A stretch of 64,000 nt of DNA from Parafrankia sp. EUN1f (lineage in GTDB: Bacteria; Actinomycetota; Actinomycetes; Frankiales; Frankiaceae). Positions 23,658 to 30,863 of this stretch are shown piece by piece. The stretch lies in assembly GCF_000177675.1 (NCBI RefSeq), contig NZ_ADGX01000004.1, positions 1 through 64,000 of the forward strand, read 5' to 3'. Positions within the stretch are counted from its first letter, which is position 1, and each line of letters begins with the position of its first letter. The notes beneath the pieces were generated by a model that was not told where the DNA came from, ran no database searches, and saw only the letters and a program-made list of their open reading frames with translations. Made by a program: the position numbers and the translations under genes.

Positions 23658-23996
23658 GGGTGATCCCATCGAACGCCACGGCGAGACGCTCCAGGAACGG
23701 CATCGCGTGCGAGTCCTCGACGATGCGCTTGGTACCACCTGCCGCCGCAGTGGTCAGGTACATGAGCGCGATACTGTCCGCTTCCGTCGGCTTGATTTTG
23801 ACGTTGGCGATGCCTTCGGCGTTCTTCTGCGCCTTGTAGAGGCGCACAAAGATGGCGTCAGCCGTCTCGGTGAAACCCGCGTTGGCGCCGATACCGTCGA
23901 GCGCGTAGGCCAGACGGATGAGGTTCACCGCGTCGTCACGAGACATCGAAACGACCTTTGGCACCGTGTAGGCGGAGGTTCCCTGAGCTGTCACTG
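23650..23996 (-). CDS. first gene of left early operon, hypothetical
   Basis: A 115-residue alpha-helical protein (VTAQGTSAYTVPKVVSMSRDDAVNLIRLAYALDGIG...). GTG 23996 has GGGAG five bases upstream; it lies about 30 bases downstream of a predicted transcription start in the promoter/operator at 24031-24062. No family recognised. As promoter-proximal gene, it should be the most strongly expressed of the left operon after derepression. Confidence 0.7.
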
Positions 23997-24030
23997 TGGC
24001 TCCCTGTCTGGGGTGGTCTGCCGTACAGGG

Positions 24031-24076
24031 GCTATCAAAGTACACCTTCGAGGTGGCGGCAACGCCGTTTGGCGGG
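24031..24076 (-). promoter_or_regulatory. left early promoter with embedded repressor site a
   Basis: On the minus strand: -35 TTGCCG (24057-24062), 17-bp spacer, -10 TTTGAT (24034-24039). The 20-bp site CGAAGGTGTACTTTGATAGC (24031-24050) covers the -10 and most of the spacer. Inside it, CACCTTCGAGGTG is a perfect palindrome. The whole 43-bp block is about 80% identical to the WhiB-operon promoter at 62087-62130, including CAACG.CGTTTGGCGG upstream of the -35. Confidence 0.75.
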
Positions 24077-24099
24077 TAGACGCACAGTGGCCAGTCGGA

Positions 24100-24349
24100 G
24101 CTAGGAGCGTAGTTGTTGAAGTGTTGTTGTCGCCTTTCGCTCTCGGCGACAACATAATATTAAGTGAGAGAGGGAGTGAGCGAAGCGAGCGACCGAACGG
24201 CCCAACAGCTTCAACCACCCAAAGGCACAAAAGCCAATCGCCCGGCATCCTGACCGGGCGATGATGAAAAGCTTCCCTGAATACAACCACGGAATCAAGT
24301 AACAAACTAAACCACAAAAAGCCGTTACGTTGATTCAGGGATCAGACCA
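24100..24349. other. low-GC structured gap (candidate origin or noncoding RNA)
   Basis: This 250-bp gap is markedly more AT-rich than the phage around it. It contains a 9-bp hairpin GTTGTCGCC/GGCGACAAC (24126-24153) followed by AT-rich ATAATATTAAG; a run of GAGCGA/GAGCGAC repeats (24177-24196); a perfect hairpin ATCGCCCGG/CCGGGCGAT (24237-24262); and a near-perfect 13-bp inverted repeat TCCCTGAATACAAC/GTTGATTCAGGGA (24274-24341). No ORF is convincing. An origin of replication, a cis-acting packaging site, or a structured RNA are all possible. Confidence 0.5.
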
Positions 24350-24676
24350 ATGAAGAAATGCCTAGACTGCGACACCCTAGTGTCGCAAGGATCTAGATGT
24401 AAAGAACATGCACGCGCACGTAAGCGCGCGCAAGAGGCCAGGCGAGCAAGGGCGAGCAACCACGCCCGCGGGTACACCCGCGAGTACAGAGCCAACCGCC
24501 TAACCATCCTGGCCACTGCGCCACAGTGCTCCGTGGCCCTGTGTACCACCACAGCCGACACGGTCGATCACATCGTTCCGCTATCACGAGGCGGAACGAA
24601 CGACCTCGACAACCTCAGACCGATGTGCAGCTTCCACAACACGAGCCGTGGCAACCGCCACGACTGGTCAGCCTAG
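24350..24676 (+). CDS. HNH endonuclease
   Basis: A 108-residue HNH nuclease. Cysteines CLDC (residues 4-7) begin a zinc knuckle, a basic helix (EHARARKRAQEARRARA) follows, and the core reads DHIVPLSRGGTNDLDNLRPMCSFHNTSRGN with the D-H, N and H of the fold. Small HNH proteins encoded next to terminase are required for DNA packaging or cos cleavage in HK97-type phages. Codon use is a little more AT-rich than its neighbours, as is the upstream gap, suggesting they entered together. Confidence 0.88.
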   Translation: MKKCLDCDTLVSQGSRCKEHARARKRAQEARRARASNHARGYTREYRANRLTILATAPQCSVALCTTTADTVDHIVPLSRGGTNDLDNLRPMCSFHNTSRGNRHDWSA

Positions 24677-24859
24677 GCCCGTGCACCTCTTCACCCTGAT
24701 CTGAGTCTGAGCGACCTTCGCCTGGGCTAGCAGGTGCTCCAGTGCCGCCACAGCCTCGTCGACCTGCCCACGGCGCCACGCCAACAGTGCATCACCACAG
24801 TAGTCGCGTACGCACAGAATGCGCGTATCTATGGTCATCGGGGGTGTCTTGTTTGTCAT
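24668..24859 (-). CDS. small hypothetical protein
   Basis: A 63-residue helical ORF starting MTNKTPPMTIDTRILCVRDYCGDALLAWRRGQVDEAVAALEHLL. ATG 24859 has a purine-rich leader. It is convergent with the HNH gene and overlaps its end by nine bases. No family recognised. Confidence 0.55.
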   Translation of the reverse strand: MTNKTPPMTIDTRILCVRDYCGDALLAWRRGQVDEAVAALEHLLAQAKVAQTQIRVKRCTGLG

Positions 24860-25071
24860 GGCATGTTCATACATGAGCACAGCGTGATCGTGCTACACGT
24901 GAGTAGATGACTGGCCTAGCGGAGCGTGCCCGTGTGACCCAACGTGACGCCTGGCAGCGTGGCGCCCCTGTGCCGCCCGGGAGAGTCTGAGCGGCCCCCT
25001 GGCGACTCCGCCGCATTCCGGCTCCGCGTGCGCCTGCGCATGACCCAACCAGTAGCACGGAGTGACGTCAC
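24860..25071. other. noncoding gap upstream of terminase
   Basis: No reading frame here is convincing on either strand. The only pattern is GTGACGTCA/GTGACGTCG, repeated 15 bp apart at 25062-25085, and an inverted AGCAC/GTGCT pair near 24877-24895. A cos site could lie in this HNH-to-terminase interval but cannot be identified from the sequence alone. Confidence 0.4.
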
Positions 25072-25269
25072 TCAGGGTGACGTCGTTTGGCTCGCCTCCG
25101 GGATGCCGAGTGACCAGGTGCCCCGGACGGGGCTGCCCTCGACGGGGCAGCACACGCGGCCCCCGCCTGGCACCAGCATCGGGCCTTCGGTCGTGTCGAT
25201 GGTGATCTCGAAGTCGGCTAGCAGCTCATGGTCGTCTTCTGGCTCGCCGCACAGCGGGCACGTGTCCAC
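25072..25269 (-). CDS. small zinc-ribbon-like protein
   Basis: A 65-residue ORF starting (GTG 25269) MDTCPLCGEPEDDHELLADFEI and containing a second cysteine pair (VCCPVEG). The CPLCG...CC spacing suggests a zinc ribbon. It is divergent from terS by 40 bases. A plus-strand frame across the same bases (25040-25276) is less likely. Function unknown. Confidence 0.5.
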   Translation of the reverse strand: MDTCPLCGEPEDDHELLADFEITIDTTEGPMLVPGGGRVCCPVEGSPVRGTWSLGIPEASQTTSP

Positions 25270-25309
25270 TTACTGATCATATCGACGTGCCCACGGGGGG
25301 TGATGACCG

Positions 25310-25771
25310 ATGCCACAGCCGACGAAGCCAACGGCGCTCAAACTCCTACACGGGGTAGACAAGGTCAACCCGGGGCGGATCAACCGCGGCGAGGCTGCGG
25401 TACCCCTGGCCCCGAACCCTGAGCCTCCGCTTGACCTCGACGCCGTCGCGCGTGACGTCTGGGATCACTACCTGCCGATCCTTCGCACGGCGAGGCTCCT
25501 GACGGAGGCGGATGTACTCGCCTTTGCTGCCCTGTGTCAGTCCTGGTCTTCGTACCGGGCCGCCGTCGAGGCGGTTCGTCGTGAGGGCCCGCTCACCGTG
25601 GGCGGGCGCGGGCAGGTGGTTCGGAACCCTGCGGCCCTGGTAGCGAAGGACTCGCTTGCCGAGTTCATGCGCTTGGCCGTCGAGTTCGGGCTGACGCCGT
25701 CGAGCCGTGCCCGCATCTCCCTGCCGGAGGCGGGTTCCGGTGATGCCCTCGACGATCTTCTCTCTATGTAA
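25310..25771 (+). CDS. terS: terminase small subunit (P27 family)
   Basis: A 153-residue protein with the opening PTKPTALKLLHGVDKVNPGRINRGEAAVPLAP and WDHYLPILRTARLLTEADVLAFAALCQSW of P27-type small terminases. The N-terminal basic region binds the packaging site and the helical part forms the oligomer that recruits the large subunit. ATG 25310 follows GGGGGGTG. Unusually, 1.36 kb containing a leftward HTH pair and tRNA sequences separates it from terL. Confidence 0.9.
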   Translation: MPQPTKPTALKLLHGVDKVNPGRINRGEAAVPLAPNPEPPLDLDAVARDVWDHYLPILRTARLLTEADVLAFAALCQSWSSYRAAVEAVRREGPLTVGGRGQVVRNPAALVAKDSLAEFMRLAVEFGLTPSSRARISLPEAGSGDALDDLLSM

Positions 25772-25810
25772 TTTTCACCGCGTGCAAGATCTGGCCCTCG
25801 AAGGGCTGCC

Positions 25811-25833
25811 GGGCCCGCCACACCAGCGGGCCC
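25811..25833. terminator. hairpin between convergent genes
   Basis: Perfect 8-bp stem GGGCCCGC / GCGGGCCC with a 7-base loop between the terS end and the end of the leftward HTH operon. No T tract follows, so termination efficiency is uncertain. Confidence 0.5.
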
Positions 25834-25849
25834 GCCTCGACGCCTCTGG

Positions 25850-26200
25850 CTAGGTGAACAATTGCGCCTGGCGGCCCTCGAAGCTCCGGATGCTGTCGAG
25901 GCTGACGCCGTGGCCCAACCGGCGTAGCCGTCCCTTGGACGGGGCGCAGTATTGGCGGACCGTCGAGGCGGTCAGTCTGAGTCTGGCCGCTGCAACCTCG
26001 AAGGTGACTTCCTGGTCGACCGGCGCGGGCGCCGGCTCGACGGCCGGCGGCAGCACCGACACGACGATGTCGATCGGCGAAGGCTTCCGCACGGAGAACA
26101 GCTCCGCGGTGACCTGCGCCCTGGTGACCGCCTGGCCTTCGCCGAGTAGCTGCGCCTGGCGGCGCACGACGGCGGCGCGCTGGGTGGGTGTGAGCCTCAT
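25850..26200 (-). CDS. HTH protein (excisionase/MerR-like fold)
   Basis: A 116-residue protein. The C-terminal half (VTFEVAAARLRLTASTVRQYCAPSKGRLRRLGHGVSLDSIRSFEGR) has the layout of a helix-turn-helix_17/excisionase fold: HTH, wing and RLGHGVSL..I. The N-terminus (MRLTPTQRAAVVRRQAQLLGEGQAVTRAQV) is a second helical segment. ATG 26200 overlaps the upstream stop (ATGA). It could be a DNA-binding regulator or the directionality factor for the integrase; the HTH_17 type is common among RDFs. Confidence 0.7.
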   Translation of the reverse strand: MRLTPTQRAAVVRRQAQLLGEGQAVTRAQVTAELFSVRKPSPIDIVVSVLPPAVEPAPAPVDQEVTFEVAAARLRLTASTVRQYCAPSKGRLRRLGHGVSLDSIRSFEGRQAQLFT

Positions 26201-26823
26201 GCCGTCGCCCCGGTGGCTGCCATCTGGCGGGCCAGGGCGGCAACGAGTGACGGGCTTGCGTACGCCTGTCCACCCAGTTCCATGGATGCTGCGGCCAGGG
26301 CCCACGCGGGAGGCGTCGGGAGTGCGGACCGGTCAGGGCGCGGTGCGGGCACCAGGCGGTTGGTCGGTGCGTTCGACGGGGGCAGGACCACCGGTCCCTG
26401 CCTGTTTTTCCTGATCTTCGATGCTGCGTCGCGCGCACGCGCGACAGGGTTTTTCCGGGGAGAGGAACTGCCAGGGAGGGTACCGGTAGCCCGGATGCTG
26501 TCCGATCCATGATCGGCACCAGTCGAGCCGGATTGGTCCCGGTTCGCCGGACGCTCCGCGAACAGAAGCCTGTAGACCGCGTTCCGTCCTCGACGGGCGC
26601 GTTCCGCCAGGGCGACCAGGCCCCGGGCGGCCAGGCGGGCAATGGTGGCGGACAGCTGGGTACGACCTAGCCCCGTTCGGTCCGACAGGATCTTGTGCCC
26701 GGGGGACGCGACGTCACGGCCGGACCGGCAGTCCTCCGCCAGGGCGAGCAGGACAACCCGCTCCTGTGGCGACAGGTCACCGGGCGCGATGTCCCATGCC
26801 GCTAGCTGGTGTCCGAGACTCAC
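26197..26823 (-). CDS. winged-helix replication/regulatory protein
   Basis: A 208-residue protein. Residues 15-100 form a winged helix of the replication-initiator helix_36 type (LSPQERVVLLALAEDC..., SDRTGLGRTQLSATIARLAARGLVALAERARRGRNAVYRL). The remainder is a disordered, basic linker and an alanine-rich helix. GTG 26823 has GGGAG upstream and lies nine bases from repressor site d. The family is often found with phage replication genes. Two repressor-type sites in its leader suggest tight control. Confidence 0.75.
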   Translation of the reverse strand: MSLGHQLAAWDIAPGDLSPQERVVLLALAEDCRSGRDVASPGHKILSDRTGLGRTQLSATIARLAARGLVALAERARRGRNAVYRLLFAERPANRDQSGSTGADHGSDSIRATGTLPGSSSPRKNPVARARDAASKIRKNRQGPVVLPPSNAPTNRLVPAPRPDRSALPTPPAWALAAASMELGGQAYASPSLVAALARQMAATGATA

Positions 26824-26831
26824 GATCACTC

Positions 26832-26883
26832 CCAAGGTGCAGTTTGGTACCGACCGGCCGGACGCTACCAAACTGCACCTTCG
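26832..26883. promoter_or_regulatory. paired inverted stoperator-like sites c and d
   Basis: Site d (plus) CCAAGGTGCAGTTTGGTACC at 26832-26851 and site c (minus) CGAAGGTGCAGTTTGGTAGC at 26864-26883 face each other around GACCGGCCGGAC. They are two of the best matches to the phage-wide consensus and the only pair in inverted arrangement. They lie between the leftward winged-helix gene and the tRNA. Confidence 0.7.
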
Positions 26884-26891
26884 TTCGACAA

Positions 26892-26963
26892 GGGGCCGTA
26901 GCTCAGACGGCAGAGCAACCGGTTGAAGCCCGGTGCGCCGAGGTTCGATCCCTCGCGGTCCCA
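26892..26963 (+). tRNA. tRNA-Phe (GAA)
   Basis: A complete 72-nt cloverleaf: acceptor GGGGCCG pairs with CGGTCCC (one G-T), D stem GCTC/GAGC, anticodon stem ACCGG/CCGGT with loop TTGAAGC (anticodon GAA), T arm CGAGG-TTCGATC-CCTCG, discriminator A. The CCA is partly encoded (CCA at the 3' edge overlaps the acceptor). It lies upstream of terL inside the prophage, so it is a phage-borne tRNA. Confidence 0.9.
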
Positions 26964-26977
26964 CGCTCCGAAGGCCA

Positions 26978-27052
26978 GGGCTAGGACGGGTTCGACCGGG
27001 CCCAAACCGAGAGGTTCCGCCCGGGACCGGGGTTCGATTCCCCGCTAGTCCA
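26978..27052 (+). tRNA. tRNA-like sequence without a normal anticodon arm
   Basis: The 75-nt segment has a good acceptor (GGGCTAG/CTAGTCC, A discriminator) and a perfect T arm (CGGGG-TTCGATT-CCCCG), but the middle does not fold into D and anticodon arms. Instead it forms CGG-GTTCGA-CCG and a long hairpin CGGGC...AACC-GAGA-GGTT...GCCCG. No 5-bp stem around a 7-nt loop can be made. It may be a decayed tRNA or a tRNA mimic. Confidence 0.5.
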
Positions 27053-27063
27053 CACCCACAGAG

Positions 27064-27087
27064 GCCCCCTAGACGGGGCATCTTTTC
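27064..27087 (+). terminator. terminator after tRNA genes
   Basis: Stem GCCCC-CTAGAC-GGGGC (27064-27079) followed by ATCTTTT. It ends the tRNA transcript before terL. Confidence 0.65.
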
Positions 27088-27132
27088 GTTTGGCGTTTAC
27101 GCCTTCGATCGTCCACAGAAAGGCGGGCCCCC

Positions 27133-28773
27133 TTGGATGGCTCGCCTACCTCTGCCGCGCAGCTTTGGCATTTTGACGACGCCAGGGCGGACCGTGCACA
27201 GCGGTTCGTCGAGCGTGGGTTAGTCCACACGAAGGGTCGGCACGCCCGCCGGCCGTTCCTGCTGGAGCCCTGGCAGCGCGACGAAATCATTCGGCCGATG
27301 TTCGGCACGGTCATGTATGACCCTCAGCTCGAACAGTGGGTGAGGCAATACCGCCTGGCGTGGATCGAGCTGGGCCGGAAGAACGGCAAGAGCGAACTTC
27401 TCTCCGCCCTGGCCCTCTACTTCCTGTGTGCCGATGGCGAGGAAAGCGCCGAAGTGTACGGGGCTGCCTGCGACCGTGACCAGGCCGCGTTGGTCTACAA
27501 CGTGGCGAAGCGGATGGTTGAGCTGTCGCCGGTACTGTCCAAGCGCCTCGAAGTGCTCGACTCGAAAAAGCGGATCATCGATCCGAAGACCAACTCTGTC
27601 TACCAGGTGCTTGCCGCTGACGCGGGCGGCAACCTGGGTCAGAACCCGCACGCCATCGTTTTCGACGAGGTACTGACGCAGCCTAACCGGGAACTATGGG
27701 ACGCCCTGCGGACCGGCATGGGTGCCCGGTCACAGCCGATCATGATTGCGGCCACGACCGCGGGCAACACCGGTAATGACTTCTGTCTCGAAGAGCACGA
27801 GTATTCGCTGTCCGTCGCGGAGAGCCCGGATACGGACCCTCACCGCCTGGTGTTCGCGCGGAACTGCCCGACTGATTGGAACTGGGAAGACGAGGGCTCC
27901 CCGGCCGATCCTGAGACGGGCCGGCAGGCAACGGGCTGGTATCTGGCCAACCCTGCACTCGGATCGTTCCTGTCGATTCAGACGCTCCGGGCGGAGGCTG
28001 CGGAGGCGAAGCAGCGGCCTTCGGCGCAGAACGCCTTCCGGCAGTTCCGGCTGAACCAGTGGGTTTCTCAGACAATGCGGTGGCTCGACATGGCCGTGTG
28101 GGATGTGAACGCGGGCAGCGTGCCCGCCTCCGACCTGCCCACGCTTATGGAGAGCATGCCCGCGTATGCAGGGCTGGACCTTGCGTCAGCCGAAGACTTT
28201 GCCGCCTGGTGCTTAGTTTTCCCTGGCGGGGAAGACACGCCAACGGCCGTGATCTGGCGATTCTGGGTGCCGGAAACCGCCGTCGAGCGCCACCGGTCCC
28301 GGGACCGTATCCGTCTGTGGGCGGAGCAGGGTCACGTGACGATCGTCCCCGGGAACACGATCCGTTTCGACGATATCGAGACTGCGATTCACGCGGACAT
28401 GGAACGGTACCGGGTTGAGAAGGTCGGTTACGACCCGTGGCAGAGTCCGCAGATTGTTCAGCGGCTCGAAGACGCGGGCGTTCTGTGCGTGAAAATTCCG
28501 CAGACGCTCATGCGACTGTCCGCGCCAACCAAGGAAATCGAACGTCTGCTCGCCGAGCGGGACCTTGCGCACGGCGGTAACCCGGTTGCCCGGTGGATGG
28601 CTGACAACGTCGAGGCCATCGCCGATGGTGAAGGGCACATCAAGCCGAGCAAGAAAAAGAGCGCTGACAAGATCGACGGCATTTCAGCCCTCGTGAACGC
28701 TCTTTTCGTCGCGCTGCTAGTCCCTGAGCCAGACCTCACCCCCGAAGTTTTCGATCTGGAGGCGTTCCTATGA
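27133..28773 (+). CDS. terL: terminase large subunit
   Basis: A 546-residue HK97-type packaging motor. The ATPase part (about 1-270) has Walker A-like ELGRKNGKSEL and Walker B HAIVFDEV. The nuclease part begins YAGLDLASAEDFAAW and includes VGYDPWQSPQIV and the late acidic D in KSADKIDGISALVNA. TTG at 27133 has AAAGG about nine bases upstream and gives the family-typical N-terminus. It packages phage DNA into proheads with TerS and the HNH protein. Its stop overlaps the next start (ATGA). Confidence 0.95.
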   Translation: MDGSPTSAAQLWHFDDARADRAQRFVERGLVHTKGRHARRPFLLEPWQRDEIIRPMFGTVMYDPQLEQWVRQYRLAWIELGRKNGKSELLSALALYFLCADGEESAEVYGAACDRDQAALVYNVAKRMVELSPVLSKRLEVLDSKKRIIDPKTNSVYQVLAADAGGNLGQNPHAIVFDEVLTQPNRELWDALRTGMGARSQPIMIAATTAGNTGNDFCLEEHEYSLSVAESPDTDPHRLVFARNCPTDWNWEDEGSPADPETGRQATGWYLANPALGSFLSIQTLRAEAAEAKQRPSAQNAFRQFRLNQWVSQTMRWLDMAVWDVNAGSVPASDLPTLMESMPAYAGLDLASAEDFAAWCLVFPGGEDTPTAVIWRFWVPETAVERHRSRDRIRLWAEQGHVTIVPGNTIRFDDIETAIHADMERYRVEKVGYDPWQSPQIVQRLEDAGVLCVKIPQTLMRLSAPTKEIERLLAERDLAHGGNPVARWMADNVEAIADGEGHIKPSKKKSADKIDGISALVNALFVALLVPEPDLTPEVFDLEAFL

Positions 28774-28928
28774 GGCGTTTCGCCGCCCGTTTCTCCGTCT
28801 CCGATGGCGCTCTGGTCGTCGGCTTTGGCCTGGTCGCTTCGGGTGTCGCCCTGGTCTCGCTTCCTGCCGGTCTGATCGTGGCCGGTGTCCTGCTCTGCGT
28901 CCTGAGCGTGGCCCGGGAGGCTGCCTAG
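28770..28928 (+). CDS. small membrane protein between terminase and portal
   Basis: A 52-residue protein MRRFAARFSVSDGALVVGFGL...CVLSVAREAA with a basic N-terminus and two hydrophobic stretches joined by a short turn. ATG 28770 overlaps the terL stop and TAG 28926-28928 overlaps the portal GTG, so the frame is under strict coupling and is surely real. Its role is unknown; small membrane ORFs at this position occur in other actinophages. Confidence 0.8.
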   Translation: MRRFAARFSVSDGALVVGFGLVASGVALVSLPAGLIVAGVLLCVLSVAREAA

Positions 28929-30184
28929 TGTTCAGCCTTTCTCGCGTTGCCCGCCGGTCTCAGGACGTCATCACGGGTAGGGACGTGTGGGGCGACAGCT
29001 TCGGCGCCTCACGGCTCACCGCGTCGGGGGCGAGAGTCACTCAGGACTCGGCGCTCCGGATGATCGCCGTGCATTTCTGTGTGAGCCTGATTGCGGATGT
29101 GATCTCGACTCTGCCGACGGAGGTTTACCGCCTGGTCGCAGGCGGGCAGGTTCAGATCAAGTCGCCTATCTGGCTTGACGAGCCGAACCCTGAAATGACT
29201 GCGGTTGATTTCTGGCATCGGGTGCTGGTCTCGCTTCTGCTCGACGGCAACGCCTTCGTGTTCATCGTCCGCGGGCCGAACGGCCAGCCTGTCTCTCTGA
29301 TTCCCTTGGAACCGTCATCGGTGCAGCCGTACCGGTATAACGGGCAAATCTCCTACGTATTCGCCGGAGGGCTCCCGTTCACCCCTGACGACTTGTTCCC
29401 TGTGGGCTCGCAGATTCTCAGCCGCAATGAGATCTTGCACATCTCCGCATTCACCAGGCCGGGCGACCTTCGGGGGCTTTCGCCTATCGAGGTCGCGCGG
29501 GAGGCGATCGGCCTAGGCCTCACGTTGGAGGACTATGCCGCCCGGTTCTTCGGCCAGGGCGCCACGGTCAGCGGCGTGATTCAGAGCCCGGTGCCGATGA
29601 ACGCCGATCAGGCAAAGGTCATGGCTCGCGCGTTCGCCGATCACCACTCCGGCGGGCGTAAAGCCCACCTGCCAATGATCCTGACGAACGGCTCGACGTG
29701 GCAGCAAATCACGGTGCCGAACGACCAGGCGCAGTTCCTCGACTCTCGGCGGTTCTCGAAAACGGAGATCGGAAATCTGTACCGAATTCCCGGCTACCTC
29801 CTCGATCCGCAGGTTTCCTCTACATGGGGTAGTGGCGTCGAGGAACAGAACCGAATGTTGGTCGACATCACGTTACAGCCGTGGGTTGTTCGCGTCGAGC
29901 GGGCATTCTCCCTTCGCCTTTTCCCGCGCGGTCAGAACATGCGCTTCAACCTCGACGCGCTTCTACGCGGTAGGACCCTCGACAGGTATCAGGCCCATTC
30001 AATCGGCCTGACTAGCCAGTTCCTAACCGTGAATGAGGTTCGGAGCATCGAAGACCTGCCGCCTCTGCCCGGTGGCGATGACGTCGTGAAACCGAAAGAG
30101 CCATCCCTAGTGCTCCGGCCAGGGAAGCCGCCGGCCGACGAAGACGGCCCACCGGCGGACGCCACGACCGAAGAGAGCGAATGA
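28928..30184 (+). CDS. portal protein (HK97 family)
   Basis: A 418-residue portal with typical stretches: AVHFCVSLIADVISTLPTEVYR near the N-terminus, DEPNPEMTAVDFWHRVLVSLLLDGNAFVFIVR, LSPIEVAREAIGLGLTLEDYAARFFGQGATVSGVI and the stem/wing NLYRIPGYLLDP. Twelve copies form the DNA entry vertex. The C-terminal tail is proline/acid-rich. GTG 28928. Confidence 0.95.
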   Translation: MFSLSRVARRSQDVITGRDVWGDSFGASRLTASGARVTQDSALRMIAVHFCVSLIADVISTLPTEVYRLVAGGQVQIKSPIWLDEPNPEMTAVDFWHRVLVSLLLDGNAFVFIVRGPNGQPVSLIPLEPSSVQPYRYNGQISYVFAGGLPFTPDDLFPVGSQILSRNEILHISAFTRPGDLRGLSPIEVAREAIGLGLTLEDYAARFFGQGATVSGVIQSPVPMNADQAKVMARAFADHHSGGRKAHLPMILTNGSTWQQITVPNDQAQFLDSRRFSKTEIGNLYRIPGYLLDPQVSSTWGSGVEEQNRMLVDITLQPWVVRVERAFSLRLFPRGQNMRFNLDALLRGRTLDRYQAHSIGLTSQFLTVNEVRSIEDLPPLPGGDDVVKPKEPSLVLRPGKPPADEDGPPADATTEESE

Positions 30185-30784
30185 ATGGACATTGAGCGGC
30201 GCATCATTGACGCGCACGTCGAGGTGCGGGCCGACCACGCCGGAAACAAGACGATCGAAGGCTACGCCTCCGTTTTCGATTCGCGGTCGCAGAATCTCGG
30301 CGGGTTCGTCGAGCGGGTCAGGCCGGGCGCCTTCGCGCAGAGCCTTGCCGATGGTGACGACGTCCGGGCCCTGATGAACCATGATTCGAATTTCGTGCTC
30401 GGCCGCAGAGCGTCCGGGACGCTGGAACTGGCGGAGGATTCGACCGGGCTGCACTACCGCATCACTCCGTCGAACGCGAGCTACGCAAGAGATCTTGTGA
30501 TCGCGATGGAACGCGGTGACGTGAGTCAGTCGAGCTTCGGATTCATCACGAATCCGGACGGCGACGAATGGGCCTACACGGAAGACCAGTTCCCGCTTCG
30601 GTCGCTGCTCTCCGTCCGCCTGGTCGACGTCTCGCCTGTCACTTTCCCGGCCTACCTCGACACGGAATCGAAGGTGGCCGTTCGCGCGATCGAGCGTGCA
30701 CAGGGAATGGTGGCGCCGGTCGTCGAGCCGGAAGACCCGAACGCGGCACTACGCCGCGCGATGTTCGGCCGCAAGTACCTCTGA
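30185..30784 (+). CDS. prohead protease (HK97 family)
   Basis: A 199-residue maturation protease starting MDIERRIIDAHVEVR. Catalytic-type motifs are GYASVFD, ALMNHDSNFVLGR (His) and GDVSQSSFGF (Ser), then VRLVDVSPVTFPAY. It cleaves the capsid delta domain and itself during head maturation. Start 30185 lies directly after the portal stop. Confidence 0.93.
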   Translation: MDIERRIIDAHVEVRADHAGNKTIEGYASVFDSRSQNLGGFVERVRPGAFAQSLADGDDVRALMNHDSNFVLGRRASGTLELAEDSTGLHYRITPSNASYARDLVIAMERGDVSQSSFGFITNPDGDEWAYTEDQFPLRSLLSVRLVDVSPVTFPAYLDTESKVAVRAIERAQGMVAPVVEPEDPNAALRRAMFGRKYL

Positions 30785-30811
30785 GCTTTCGCTCAAACAC
30801 CAAACAAACCA

Positions 30812-30834
30812 GGCGGACAGCGTCCGCCTTTTTT
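30812..30834 (+). terminator. intrinsic terminator between protease and capsid genes
   Basis: A perfect 7-bp stem GGCGGAC-AGC-GTCCGCC followed by six T residues. It interrupts the structural operon just before the capsid gene. Confidence 0.85.
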
Positions 30835-30863
30835 ATGCCCACGTTTGGGCGAAAGGGAGACGA

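Noticed and set aside
24367-24386. Perfect inverted repeat TGCGACAC/GTGTCGCA in the HNH gene start
   Set aside because: Lies in coding sequence for CDTLVSQ and can be explained by codon choice; no other evidence for a site.
25040-25276. Plus-strand frame reading SDVTQGDVVWLASG, reminiscent of MazF N-termini
   Set aside because: Only the first residues match; the rest is serine/glycine-rich and it lies opposite a better small zinc protein.
26933-27223. Plus-strand ORF covering the tRNA region
   Set aside because: It overlaps tRNA-Phe, the tRNA-like sequence and a terminator; no protein pattern.
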